From Strigamia acuminata (lineage: Eukaryota; Arthropoda; Chilopoda; Geophilomorpha; Linotaeniidae), in NCBI GenBank assembly GCA_949358305.1, contig OX442314.1:50414581-50478580 (forward strand): a stretch of DNA of 64,000 bases, read 5' to 3'. Below are positions 1 through 10,232 of this stretch, piece after piece (the stretch's first letter is position 1; each line of letters opens with the position of its first letter). A program made the position numbers and the translations under genes. The notes below the pieces were generated by a model that ran no database searches, was not told the DNA's origin, and saw nothing but the letters and a program-made list of their open reading frames with translations.

Positions 1-2745
1 CGGTTTTTGTGGGTGGACGAAAATTGGGACGGAATAGGTCGCGCAATTATCAAAATTCTACGACAAACGCGCGTATTATTTGGAGCGACCCCAAGTCCAT
101 TCTTGCTGAGTGCGACAATCAAGCACCACCTCAAGAAATACATGGCAGAATTTCCCGAAACATGCGACCTGATTAACAAGTTTCTCTACATGGACGATTT
201 TATTTCGTCACTAGACAACGACGAGCAAGCTTTGAGGGTTTTTCATGAATCCCGCGCAATATTTTCAACAGCTAGCATGGAGCTGGTGAAGTGGCAAACC
301 AACTCACCAGAATTGCGAACCAAATTTCGAAGCGAAATACCCGGCGACGCTGACAAAACAAACGATTGCCTCACTACAGTACTGGGATTGCAATGGAACC
401 CACAAACCGACGAATTAAGCTTGGCCATCAACGACTCAGTAAACACACCAAAGAAACTGACCAAACGAGAAGTGATACGAGCCACAGCCCAAATATTCGA
501 CCCACTAGGATTCATTGGACCATTCACCATCACTGCAAAAATTTTCTTTCAGTCCCTTTGGCTTCGAAACTTGCCGTGGGACGAAGAATTGATCGAGGAA
601 CTGCGCCAGATCTGGACAACATGGTCCGACCAAATACCAACTTTGAGGCAATTCAAAATTCCACGATGCCTGGAAGTGGAGGGCCAAGAAAAATCAGAAC
701 TACACGTGTTCTGCGACGCCAGCCCCAGAGCATACGGCGCAGTCGCCTATTTCCGACGACGAAGAGAAGATTTAACAAATGTATTTTTTATTTTCTCTCG
801 ATCTAGAGTCGCCCCAGTTAAACCACTGACGCTGCCAAAGCTAGAACTCATGGGAGCTCTGTTGGCAGTACGATTGGCAGACCAAATTCGAGAAGTTATC
901 GCATGCAATTCCACCCACTTCTGGACCGATTCGCAGATCTGTTTGCACTGGATCACCAACACATCAAAGCGCGCACCGACGTTCATCAACAATCGAGTCA
1001 TGGAAATTCGGGAAAAATCACACGTTGATGCATGGAAACACGTGCCCGGCGCCGAGAATCCAGCCGATCGACTGACGAGAGGTTTAGACGCCAAGGAACT
1101 GATAGCAGACGAATTATGGTGGAAGGGTCCAACGTGGCTACACAGTGAACCAATTGACTGGCCAAAAGACGTCATGGAACTCCACATCGATTCCGAAACA
1201 GAAGAAATCGATGACATTCACGTCAAAACAATTCAAAGAAAAAATCACAAACTTTTTTGTTTTGAAAATTACAGCTCGCTTACAACAATCAGTCGAGTGA
1301 CAGCATGGTGCCATCGCTTCAGCTTCAACACAAAACCAAACAACAAGCAGACACGTAAAGAAGGCCCATTGACAGCTGACGAACTCAAACACGCAAAACA
1401 ATCATTGATCATCGCCGCACAGCACGAGGCATACGGCATAGAAATGAAACAATTGAAAGACGGAAAACAATTGACATCGGACTCAAAAATCCAAACGATG
1501 AATCCATTTCTCGACAATGAGGGAGTTATGCGACTAAAAACTCGACTGCACAACTCGGAAGATGAAACTACAACAGTCAAACCAATCGTCCTACCCCCAA
1601 AACACAATTTAACAAAACTAATTCTTTCATTTTGTCACTCACAGGTTCTCCATTGCGGACTCACGGCAACACTGTCATATTTTCGAGAAAACTACTGGAC
1701 GCCATCCGCAAGGAGAACCTTGAAGTCCATTTTGGGGAAATGTGTTACCTGCAAGCGAATACAAGGACGACTGATGAGAGAGACACCGGGCCCGCTACCA
1801 TTCGACAGAGTGACTCGCTGCGAACCATTTGCAGTCACTGGAATAGACTTTGCTGGACCTATCTACATTCGAGGAAGAAAAACCAAAGCGTACATTGCGC
1901 TTTTTACGTGCGCCAACATAAGAGCGGTACACCTCGAATTGGTTCCTTCAATGAACACTCCAGATTTCGTTGATGCATTTGAACGTTTCGTCAGCCGTAG
2001 GGGGCTCCCCAAGAAGATCTACAGCGACAATGGAACAACTTTTCATCGAACAGACAAAGAACTAAGTGCCCTGTTGAGTAATACCAAAGACAATTCATTC
2101 CGAGCCTATTTAGGCAACAAGGGCATCAAATGGACATTTATTGTGGAGTATGCACCGTGGCAAGGAGGATTTTGGGAGCGGATGGTTAAAACCGTCAAAG
2201 CCAGTTTAAAAAAAATTATTGGATCCGCTTCCCTTAATTTCTTCCAATTAAATACACTCCTCACTCAAGTCGAAGCCGTCATCAATCGAAGACCAATGAC
2301 TTATGTGTATGATTCGCCCAACGAACCCGAGGCACTCACCCCAGCGCACTTCTTAACTGGAGAAAAACTCACCTCGCTTCCGGACGCCAATTATTTGACC
2401 GACTCAGAGCCAACTCAGGAGAAGTTTATAAAGCAGTGGCGTTATCGACAAAAAACTCTTTTCTCGTTTTGGACACGGTGGTGTAAAGAATATCTCACCG
2501 ACTTGAAAAACCAATTTGGCAAAGAGAGTGAAAATATCTTAAAACTGAACGATGTCGTCATTGTTGAAGAACAATTCAAACCACGTCTCCAATGGAAGAT
2601 GGGTCGTGTTACGGAGGTCCGAGAGGGAAGAGATGGAAAAATTCGTTCCTGCGAATTAGTTCTCGCTGACGGAACCAAGTTGAGGCGCCCCATCCAGCGT
2701 CTTTTGAACTTGGAAATCCGACCTTCAGTTGCGGGGGCAGTGTGA
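1..2745 (+). CDS. BEL/Pao retrotransposon polyprotein, C-terminal part (open at window start)
   Basis: The frame is already open at base 1 and runs about 914 codons to a TGA. It starts inside the reverse transcriptase: an RFLW motif typical of BEL/Pao lies in the first codons, and the catalytic YMDD is near residue 62 (about bases 185-196). RNase H follows (FCDASPRAYG near residue 236), then the HHCC zinc region of the integrase (HSQVLHCG, then CVTCKR), then the integrase core with GIDFAGP, YSDNGTTF and GGFWERMVK carrying the D-D-E residues. The end is the DUF5641-like tail typical of this superfamily (WKMGRV, LADG, RRPIQRL). Gag, protease and the RT N-terminus must lie left of the window. 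There is no internal stop in 2.7 kb, so the copy is young or still functional. The last codons overlap the start of the 3' LTR. Function: reverse transcription and integration of the element in cytoplasmic particles. Superfamily assignment is firm. Confidence 0.93.
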   Translation, partial: RFLWVDENWDGIGRAIIKILRQTRVLFGATPSPFLLSATIKHHLKKYMAEFPETCDLINKFLYMDDFISSLDNDEQALRVFHESRAIFSTASMELVKWQTNSPELRTKFRSEIPGDADKTNDCLTTVLGLQWNPQTDELSLAINDSVNTPKKLTKREVIRATAQIFDPLGFIGPFTITAKIFFQSLWLRNLPWDEELIEELRQIWTTWSDQIPTLRQFKIPRCLEVEGQEKSELHVFCDASPRAYGAVAYFRRRREDLTNVFFIFSRSRVAPVKPLTLPKLELMGALLAVRLADQIREVIACNSTHFWTDSQICLHWITNTSKRAPTFINNRVMEIREKSHVDAWKHVPGAENPADRLTRGLDAKELIADELWWKGPTWLHSEPIDWPKDVMELHIDSETEEIDDIHVKTIQRKNHKLFCFENYSSLTTISRVTAWCHRFSFNTKPNNKQTRKEGPLTADELKHAKQSLIIAAQHEAYGIEMKQLKDGKQLTSDSKIQTMNPFLDNEGVMRLKTRLHNSEDETTTVKPIVLPPKHNLTKLILSFCHSQVLHCGLTATLSYFRENYWTPSARRTLKSILGKCVTCKRIQGRLMRETPGPLPFDRVTRCEPFAVTGIDFAGPIYIRGRKTKAYIALFTCANIRAVHLELVPSMNTPDFVDAFERFVSRRGLPKKIYSDNGTTFHRTDKELSALLSNTKDNSFRAYLGNKGIKWTFIVEYAPWQGGFWERMVKTVKASLKKIIGSASLNFFQLNTLLTQVEAVINRRPMTYVYDSPNEPEALTPAHFLTGEKLTSLPDANYLTDSEPTQEKFIKQWRYRQKTLFSFWTRWCKEYLTDLKNQFGKESENILKLNDVVIVEEQFKPRLQWKMGRVTEVREGRDGKIRSCELVLADGTKLRRPIQRLLNLEIRPSVAGAV

Positions 2746-3191
2746 AAACCGAGGGTTTTACTCATGTATTATTTTTATTACTGTTCAATTTGTCGTTTTA
2801 TTACCGTTTAATTCAATCAAGTTCTATTTTTAGTATTTTGTCATTTTGTATTTTCTGGTGTTAGTTACTTGCATTTATTTCCCTTTTAAACTCCACTTGT
2901 TTACCCAACTTAATGTATCACCAAATAATCCCTACCTTCTCACCCAAAAAACTTCACTTCTCAAACTTCCACTTGACCTTTCTTGGAATCAACTAATTGA
3001 GGTCAACTAATTCCGCTCTCCAATCAGAGAGCTCCACATACCCTTTCCCCCCCATTTTCTCTAGTCTGAAAATAAAATAACCAGTGTTCTTTTTTACAAC
3101 TCAAGAGAAGGTCTCCTTTATTTTATCTCCACATCTACATTTACATTTCAAACCAAGGACTTTTAGTCAAAATTAAGAGTGTGATTTCACA
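2741..3191 (+). repeat. 3' LTR of the BEL/Pao element
   Basis: The segment begins TGTGAAAACC and ends GATTTCACA, so it has inverted TG...CA termini (TGTGAAA/TTTCACA). A polypurine tract (GCGGGGGCAG) sits immediately upstream. The pol stop codon overlaps its first bases, as is common in BEL elements. The partner 5' LTR is outside the window, so the exact ends and the target duplication cannot be confirmed. Confidence 0.7.
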
Positions 3192-3544
3192 CAGGGGGTG
3201 AGTGCTTAAGATAATAGCCCCATCTCACGTGACTTGACAGTGGTATCTTCATATTCTTTGCGAACACATAATTGTAATCTGTAGTTTAGGACATTTGTCA
3301 TCTGGTGACGAACAGGAAAAATTGTTGTTGTTGATTTGGAGAATTCGAGAGTTCAGATTTATTAGTGGCAATTTTATGCATTTTTTAAGAAAATAATTTA
3401 ATGTTGAAATTTTTTTTTTGTAAGACGTGTTCAACGATTAAAAAGAATTAAATGACAATTTAAAATAGGCTAAACCGTAGGCCTTTCAACGATTTCTCAA
3501 AATTTTAGACCAATTTCATTTCGGAATAATTTCATTGTAAACAC
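3192..3544. other. Unassigned spacer right of the BEL element
   Basis: AT-rich sequence without a credible ORF. I recognise nothing in it. It is probably the original flank into which the BEL element inserted. Confidence 0.5.
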
Positions 3545-3680
3545 ATTTCGATAAAGCGTAACGTTGAAATAACGTAACCGGAAATGGAACGTTGGTTCAA
3601 CTTGACCAGAGCGCAACGTATGCAATACGTTACGTGTATATAAAGTGCCGATAATCCGAACTGAGAACATTCATTGCCTG
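3545..3680 (+). promoter_or_regulatory. TATA promoter with AACGT-motif cluster upstream of the capping-enzyme gene
   Basis: A consensus TATATAAA lies at 3637-3644, about 92 nt before the ATG at 3736. Between about 3555 and 3636 the pentamer AACGT (either strand) occurs repeatedly: GTAACGTT, AACGTAACCG, GGAACGTTGG, CAACGTATG and ATACGTTACGTG. The same elements, including AACGTAACCG and TATATAAA, stand upstream of the RRM gene at 23984. Arrangement and repetition look like a real RNA polymerase II promoter with clustered factor sites. No experimental support is available. Confidence 0.6.
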
Positions 3681-4395
3681 CTCTCGATCGCAAGAACACG
3701 TTCAAATTGCGGAAACTAAAAGCTCGAAAATCGCAATGGCTCGAAATGAAGTACCGATGATAAAGGAGTTCATGGGAGGTGTGTCGGGGATTTCGTAACT
3801 TACGACCCAACCGAAATTGCGACAAATTCAGCGGAAGTGTCAGGATTTGTGCGCGCGGAGAAGAGATAGCGGGTTTGCTGGCGCCCAACCGGTGTCGATG
3901 GAGAATATCAAATTGTTGATCAACGAACCGTACAAAGTTACCTGGAAGGCGGATAGCACGAGATACATGATATTGATCGATGGCAAGAAAGATGGCAAGA
4001 ACGAGGTCTATTTAATCGACCGGGACAATTGCGTGTTCCACGCCCCGAATTTCCGCTTTCCACGAAGGAAGTTTCCCCGCGAAAACTTGTACGGGACGTT
4101 GAGCGATGGGGAAATGGTGATTGATCGGGTCGACGGCAACGCTTTTCCGAATTTCCTCATTTTCGACATCATTTCCTTTGAGTATTTGGAAGTCGGTAAG
4201 ACCGATCTCGATCGCAGGTTGCTCTGCATTCAGAAGGAGGTGATTGATCCGCGACAGCTTGCAAAGAAGAACGGTCTCATCGACAGGACCAAAGAAGCGT
4301 TTGATGTCAAAATGAAGGAATTTCGAGGCGTGGCAGAGTCGCGTAAATTTCTCGGAGACTTTGCGAAACAGTTGCCACACGTGGCAGATGATTTG

Positions 4396-5267
4396 ATTTA
4401 TTTATTTATTTATTTATTTATTTAAGACACTCCAGTGGAGTAAGTTACAGGAAATTATGAAAGAGCTTGTTGGTCTAATAGGTGTTTGCTTATACGCTTA
4501 TGAAAGTGGCGGCAGTGGAAACGACACTTCGAGGCAGCACAGTCAAAGACCGTAATGCGGAGGTCATTGGCAAGATCGTTCCAGAGTGACGTGCATCTAT
4601 GTGGGAATGTCTTGCGTAGGTAGGTCGTTCGCTCCACTGTGATCTCGAACTTATGGCGGCGAGACGTCCGGGTATCCACGTCAGAGTGATAGAATTTCGT
4701 AATGGTATGAGCAGGATGATCGGCATTACGGAGGACGTCTGCTATGGCGGAGAGATCATGAAGCAGGAGGAGGTTGTCCAAAGTCAGGATACCAAACTCG
4801 TTGCACACCGGGGTGATATGGTTATGATCGTGACGGTTGAAGGCATTGCGGATGACCGCGTTGTACGCCTTGGCGAGAGGGAACTTGAACCGGCGGGCCG
4901 TCGAGTTCCAAATCGACGAGGCATAGGTGATGACGGGGTAAATCTTGGATTTTATGTATCTAATCATTTCTGTACGGGACAGGACTCGGCGCAGGTGTTT
5001 CACTATGTAGGCAGACCGGGTTAGGAATAACGTTAAATGGCGGATGTGAGGGCCAAAGGTGAGATGTGGGTCGAGGATGAGTCCCAGGACTGTAATCTGT
5101 TCGGTGGGGTAAGGTACAACACCCCTCGAGGGTCGCTTGAAGCTCAGAGTTGAGGTTTTTTCCTGGTTGAGACCCATGTCGTGTTTCGAGTACCAGTCGG
5201 CAAGGAGGGCCAAGTCTGGGGCAAAACAGGGCTGGGCAGAGAGATCCTGGTTCCCCTCGGCAACCAA
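4396..5267 (-). mobile_element. 5'-truncated non-LTR retrotransposon (LINE) fragment
   Basis: On the minus strand, 5267-4455 encodes 270 residues of a reverse transcriptase C-terminal half. It has LADWYSKHDMGLNQEKT just after the missing catalytic block, the thumb-like region, and SKIYPVITYASSIWN, typical of Jockey/CR1-type LINEs. No endonuclease or catalytic RT motif remains, which is normal 5' truncation. The 3' end on this strand is a simple (TAAA)n tail, seen on the plus strand as ATTT repeats at about 4396-4425. It lies inside the capping-enzyme pseudogene. The gene segment between the two halves is gone, so the insertion came with, or was followed by, a deletion. I could not identify a target duplication. 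Confidence 0.82.
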
Positions 5268-5514
5268 TTGCTAACTCGAATGTCAACGTACTGAGTTGGA
5301 GCAATCGCAATCCAATCACAGAAGAGCAGCTTCTTGATGCTGTGGAAAGAAAAAAGCGACCAGAAACACAAAAACCACCAACGCGTTCGCCGGCACTTAA
5401 ATGCCCTCGGTTTGAGGAAAAATGCGCTATCGAGGAGGACGAACCACCACATAAGCGCGAACGAATGGAACTGCCTACTGACGTCGAGCCGGAAGTGCAG
5501 GCCCCCATTACTGC

Positions 5515-5670
5515 CGAGCTTGAGGTTCCTACGGTTGAGCCTGAGGTTCCCATGGTTGAGCTTGAGGTTCCTACGGTTGAGCCTGAGGTTCCCATGGTTG
5601 AGCCTGAGGTTCCTATGGTTGAGCCTGAGGTTCCTATGGTTGAGCCTGAGGTTCCTATGGTTGAGCAAGT
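5515..5670 (+). repeat. 21-bp in-frame tandem repeat (VEPEVPM units)
   Basis: About seven copies of a 21-bp unit (GTTGAGCCTGAGGTTCC plus YAYG) encode VEPEVPM-like heptapeptides in the C-terminal tail of the capping-enzyme pseudogene. The unit length is a multiple of three, so expansion keeps the frame. No related tail is known to me in animal capping enzymes. Confidence 0.85.
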
Positions 5671-5767
5671 CCAAGAGATCAAGACTTCCAAACCCACTTC
5701 AGTATTGGATTTAGATCTATATCTGAGCGATACTGATAGTGACGGCGACGAGGATAGTGATATTTAA

Positions 5768-6543
5768 TTTAATTTAATTTAATTTAATCGTAATTAAAGG
5801 CAACAAATTAGCCTCCCTAAAATAATTTTATTTTTAATTTGGGGTAAAATTGCCCTGAATGAAAAGCCAAATTCTGCATTTGTTTCACCACATTCTGAAG
5901 CAATATACTACTGTTCTTCCATTTAGAGATGATATTAATGTTTCAATGTTTGAATTTCACCAACTAAATGCACCTACCCATGCTAAGGACAACACCGATT
6001 AATCTAAAATATTTAGTTAATTCAATAACAAACAGACATTTTTTGCGTAGCATTGTTGGTTTTAAAGTTACGAGTTGCAAAACAGTAATGCAACAATGTC
6101 ACATGAATTTAACATGTTTCATTGAATTCGTCACATGTCATTTACTTAAATTCATAATCAAATGTTTTTTTGTATTAACATGATTATGAAATAATTCACC
6201 TGGTAGGTGTTCGGCGAGACACCCTGTACATTGGAGAGCCAGCATGCAAAATTTACTGCAAAAATTGCTGCCATAGTAACGGGTTAATTTACATAAGGAT
6301 GCAATGATAAACTGACGCACAGAAATAAAATCTGTCCTATATCCTGTATTCATTCGCACTCGATTCAGCTGAATTCTAACATCCACGCCGTGTTCGTTTC
6401 CGTATTAATTCTATTTTTCGAATCGCAGTTGGCCAGTCAACTATATTCTAAATTATATCTGCCGGTAAATTGCTCGAATAAAACACCAAAAGACAATAAA
6501 AAATTTATCTTCCAAAATTTAAAATTGGGCTAAGTAGTTTCGT
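5768..6543. other. Intergenic, AT-rich
   Basis: It starts with four AATTT units at 5765-5790. No convincing ORF is present. It separates the capping pseudogene from the 3' end of the convergent tetraspanin gene. Confidence 0.5.
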
Positions 6544-6544
6544 A

Positions 6545-6557
6545 TTTATTGTTTATT
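6545..6557 (-). promoter_or_regulatory. Polyadenylation signals of the tetraspanin gene
   Basis: On the minus strand two AATAAA hexamers (complements of 6545-6550 and 6552-6557) follow the stop codon at 6560 within a few bases. This would give a very short 3' UTR. Confidence 0.55.
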
Positions 6558-6559
6558 GC

Positions 6560-7794
6560 CTATTTGAAGGTTTTCTTGCGAGCAGCGTGTCTGACGAGCG
6601 CAGCCCTCACGCGCCGCCGTTGTTTCTCCTCGCAGTCCATCGCATCGACGTCGAAAGAACCGGAACCGGGACCGAGACCGGGACAACCCCCAACCGCGCA
6701 TTTATTCGTCATCTTTTCCGAAGGTTCACGCGTCAGAGAGAGAGACGGCGACACGTTCAAATTGAGACCGTTGTCGAACATCCACGACGGACATGAAGCG
6801 CCCGCATCCTGCTCGTACTGACTGCTCTTCAGATTCGTCTGCAACACTTGCACCGCCAACAACGTCGTTATCTGTTTCAACAAAAGACGGATTTATTAAA
6901 AAATCAGCCTCCGGTCGGCTCGATTACTTGAACGGCGGCGGTCGCCACCTGGATCACCGTCAGCCAAGAAATAATCGTCCGTAGCAATTTTTCCAACGTC
7001 GGTCCGCATCCTCGGCGCGATAACGTGCGAGCAGTCAACGTCCGATTGCCGCTGCGGACGCACGGACCCGGGAAATGGCGATCGCAACAACTGAACGGAA
7101 CGAAAGCCAAACCGAAACTAAACTGAAAAATTATTTAAAAATTAAAAATCTAAATTTAAAAAATTAAATTTAACGACCTTTTCGGTTGGTCGAGCCAATC
7201 TTGGAAACCGATGACTCCGCAGCAGGACAGCTTAGACTGCAAAACGTGCAGTTTCAGTCGCACTTGCACATCCGGATCCGGGCACCGAAATGCGCGGTCG
7301 ACGGCGAGCGGCAGCCACGCTCCAAGCCCGTCCAAAGTGTCCCTGGCGTGTGCCGTCACTAGGAACAAGCACGTACTAGAAGCGGCGTACGCGCCGAGCG
7401 AAAACAGCCACCAGTAATGCGCGGCCACCACGCACCGGTACCGACGGTTCTTCCACAAGCAATTCAGCGCCATTACGGCACCGGTGAAATTAATCGACAC
7501 GCCGAGAACGAATGCGAGCCACAACAAACCGGAAACGAACGACGCGCTTTCGGTGTCTTGCAGCGACAGCGCACATTTCAGACTGTCGTCGGCGGCGATT
7601 ACGAGGTAGGAAAAAGCAATTGCTAATCCGACGGTGTTTAAAACAAGCATTAACAGCGCTAGGTGACATCGTTGTTTGTCGTCCACGATCCAAACCGGCC
7701 ACGGAGCCATGTTGGATTTGCATTTGGCAGGCGACGGGTTTGCTGCTTTTTGTCGAACGTTGGCGTGCAATACATCCGGGTTAGCCCTGTTCAT
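6560..7794 (-). CDS. Tetraspanin, peripherin-like, three exons
   Basis: I join three exons: 7794-7178, 7090-6928 and 6871-6560. The introns are 87 and 56 nt, with GT/AG borders and matching phases, giving about 363 residues. The start is the ATG at 7794 (MNRANPDVL). Membrane segments: TM1 CHLALLMLVLNTVGLAI, TM2 around FVSGLLWLAFVLGVSI, TM3 YWWLFSLGAYAASSTCL, and TM4 LLRTIISWLTVIQVATAAVQ continuing over the second splice. The large extracellular loop carries the diagnostic CCG (LSCCGVIGFQDWL), then SCC at the exon 1/2 junction, PCVR and a GC before TM4, as in the CD63/peripherin fold. Tetraspanins organise membrane microdomains. The 100-residue tail after TM4 is long and arginine/serine-rich. 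The frame stays open upstream of the ATG into an antisense retroelement remnant, which I do not count as coding. Exact splice choice is inferred. Confidence 0.85.
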
Positions 7795-7835
7795 TGTTAC
7801 GTATGTACGTTTTATTTTTTCGTGGCTTGGTTTTG

Positions 7836-8230
7836 TCGAGGCCTGGATGCCGCAACTGTGGCTTACCGAATCACGATAGAAGCGAATGCCCGGCGAGAGA
7901 CGCAAAGTGTAGGAAATGTGGAGAAAAGGACCACTATGTTCGTGTGTGCAGGAGCGCGGCGGCCGGGTTGCATCTATGCCGGAGCGCTCACCGCCACGGA
8001 GGATGAGTTTACGGATTATTAGACGTTTGGTGCATTTTAAGATGGACGCAAGTGCGGATGTAACGGCGATTCCATCAGCATGCGATTGGCGGAAACGGAA
8101 ATGTATCGCCATTCAAGGCGGAACTCGAAGCAATCGGCCTGGCACTGCAGCACATCATGGACTGTAATCAGTGTCTGCTGCAGTGTCTGAGTGCTGAACA
8201 ATCTGAAGTGTCATTACTCATAGGTTTACT
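7836..8230 (+). mobile_element. LTR-retrotransposon remnant: gag zinc knuckles and decayed protease
   Basis: At 7848-7946 one frame encodes two perfect CCHC knuckles, CRNCGLPNHDRSEC and CRKCGEKDHYVRVC, the nucleocapsid signature of Gypsy-type gag. Further on, in another frame at about 8030-8080, FKMDASADVTAIPS resembles a retroviral aspartic protease with the catalytic DTG changed to DAS. The frame change and altered catalytic triad show decay. It is antisense to and directly upstream of the tetraspanin start. Confidence 0.7.
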
Positions 8231-8893
8231 ATCTGCAACTACGCTCCAACTGGGTTATGCAAGGTTAAGTGAGGTTAGGTGATGCACCTATAGACCAATA
8301 TACATGTATATGGAAGACAAAAAAAGTTCTATCAGCACTAACCAAAGACTGCTAATTGCAATAGCAAATGCATTTAGGTGCACAAAATGACTGTGCAAAA
8401 CTTGCCACCAGCAGGATCACTGCCAATACCCCTAGTTTCCTGGCTAATACCATGTTCACACCAACGGATCGAGTTTGGCTGAATCTGATCCGCCCGATCA
8501 GATCCAGCTGAACCGACTTCCAATATTCCCTTGGATGGACTTGTGTTCACACCAATATGCGATTCAATCAAACCAAACTGGGTTTTAGTAGCAACAGGTT
8601 TCAGAAACACCTCACTACAATGGCTGCCATTTTATTATCGAATAATGCACAACAATGGAATGCTACAGACTGCTGACATTATTTAATGAATTCTTATCCG
8701 AATGTTTTTATATAGGAATTCAGTGTGTGGCCACAAACACTGACTGGTCTGAATTATTGATTTAGTCGTTCTTGTTACATCACTGTACCATTGCTAGTAT
8801 AGTACGTAGCATTCCATCCTTACTTACTAAGAATTTCTTTGTTAACATCAGCTTTTGGAACTTCAAGAATCCATGTGAAATTGCAATTTCTTA
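8231..8893. other. Unassigned sequence with short GTTCACACC-type motifs
   Basis: No gene is seen. GTTCACACCAA occurs near 8455 and 8550, resembling ends of Harbinger-type MITEs like the one at 33723. Old MITE fragments are likely but the ends cannot be paired. Confidence 0.35.
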
Positions 8894-9114
8894 TGCCCTT
8901 TTCACACCTAAACCACTTTTGTAGAAAACCCGCCAATTTTGTAGAAAACCTGTGTTCACACTATCACAGGTTTTCTAAAACTAAAAACAAGATGGCTGAC
9001 TTTTCTAAAACTCAAAGTTGTAGAAAAGTTTTCTGAAACTTGACGTCACAACTGCAAAACAAGCCCCTATTGTGTCATGTGACAAGTTTTGGGCTGACGT
9101 TCACAAAAAATGGC

Positions 9115-10095
9115 TGCCAACAAGTGGGCCACTTGGTCGATAAAAGAACAAAATGCCTTTTGGATATTTGGCACGAGGACCAAATCCAGTCGAATTTGTC
9201 TTCCATGAAGCGAAATCGAGGAATTTACGAACTGATTGCCAATCGCCTTACGAATCTCATATTAACCGCACTCGTGCTCAAGTGAAATCAAAACTGAGCG
9301 GTTTACTGAGCTTTTACAAAACTGAGTAATTTTTGTGAATTGTTAATGGTTCAAATGTTCAATAATTTATGTTTAATTAGATAAAAGAAAAGAACACTGA
9401 AACTGGCACCAGCAAAGACAACTGGCCGTATTTTGACATTATTGACAGTATTTCGGGAACCCAGGACTCGATTAATGCTACCGTTGTTGAAACTGCTTTA
9501 ACACCATCGGGTGATGAATTATCGTGTAAAAAAACTCAATTATTCTAAAAGTATTATGTTATAAGATTTTAAATCGATTCTAGGTGATTGTGCTGGCACT
9601 TCTGAAAGTTCTGTATCAGCACAGCCGCCATCGCCGTCGCTGCCAGTCGCCACTAACAACTAGCAATGGTGATGCCAAAAAAAAGATTTAACATGGATGG
9701 ATCCTCCTTCGAACAGGAAAAACCGTAAACAAATTCGTAAAGAAAAAAGTGCACAGGAGAGTGAGGATCGCTTAATGGGGTTTGAATTGAAGCTAAGACA
9801 AGCTGACAATGTATTACTTTTTTCTTTACTTTAACCGTGAAAATCAAATTAAATGTTATTATTGTTAACAATCTGAACTTGTGCAGGATATTTGAAATTT
9901 TTAATGTATTTCTAATTACAAATTTGATTTCTCCTTAGGAAAATCGTTTGGAATTATTTAAAATGATGGAAAAAGCAAAAGATCGTGGCGAGTAAAGAGC
10001 GCAAGCACAACGCTCGCATTGTGCAAATGTTTGTAACCATGCAAACACAAATGATGACGACAGTATTGGAACTATTTAATAATTTAAAGAAATAG
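9115..10095 (+). pseudogene. Harbinger Myb/SANT-like DNA-binding protein, frameshifted
   Basis: The trihelix-type Myb/SANT module can be followed across frames: KWATWSIKEQ, LLDIWHEDQIQSNL with KRNRGIYELIANRL, and RTRAQVKSKLSGLL. After about 9385 it resumes with NWPYFDIIDSISGTQ, the second hallmark of these proteins, and later a helical KNRKQIRKEKSAQESEDRL tail. At least two frameshifts and several stops make it a pseudogene. In active Harbinger elements this protein binds DNA and brings the transposase to the nucleus and to the element ends. Confidence 0.7.
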
Positions 10096-10232
10096 TTGTT
10101 GTATAAAAAGACAAACAAATAAAATCTACAAATAAACAGAACATGACGTGTAATTTGTTGATTAAACACCTCCTTCGTAAAAATAATTGCTAAGCTCCTC
10201 ACAAATTTTGTGGGGATTGGTGTTATGAGGAT

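Larger units (their letters stand above)
3736..5767 (+). pseudogene. mRNA-capping enzyme (guanylyltransferase part), intronless, broken by a nonsense codon and a LINE
   Basis: The gene reads from ATG 3736 through an in-frame TAA at 3796-3798 and on without a frame change to about 4395. It is then interrupted by the LINE fragment and resumes at about 5268-5767. The body matches the metazoan capping enzyme just after the triphosphatase domain: SGFAGAQPVSMENIKLL, then motif I KADSTR (3946-3963; the family has KxDGxR), RYMILIDG, LSDGEMV and RRLLCIQKEVIDPR. The family transfers GMP from GTP to the 5' end of nascent mRNA through the motif I lysine. Here the conserved glycine after the aspartate is serine. 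The resumed part has the C-terminal NPITEEQL segment, so about 100 codons of the OB-fold region are missing and replaced by LINE. It ends with a VEPEVPM repeat and an acidic tail. There are no introns, the phosphatase domain is absent, and a TATA promoter is present. It is probably non-functional. A retrogene or virus-captured origin is possible. Confidence 0.8.

Noticed and set aside
3796-3798. Programmed stop readthrough in the capping-enzyme gene
   Set aside because: The TAA has no readthrough context that I recognise, and the gene has two other serious lesions, so plain decay is simpler.
5334-5714. Antisense and alternative-frame ORFs over the VEPEVP repeat
   Set aside because: A 21-bp repeat keeps several frames open; only the frame continuous with the capping-enzyme end is meaningful.
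7795-8112. N-terminal extension of the tetraspanin frame
   Set aside because: It is the antisense of gag knuckles and low-quality sequence; tetraspanins start shortly before TM1, which ATG 7794 satisfies.
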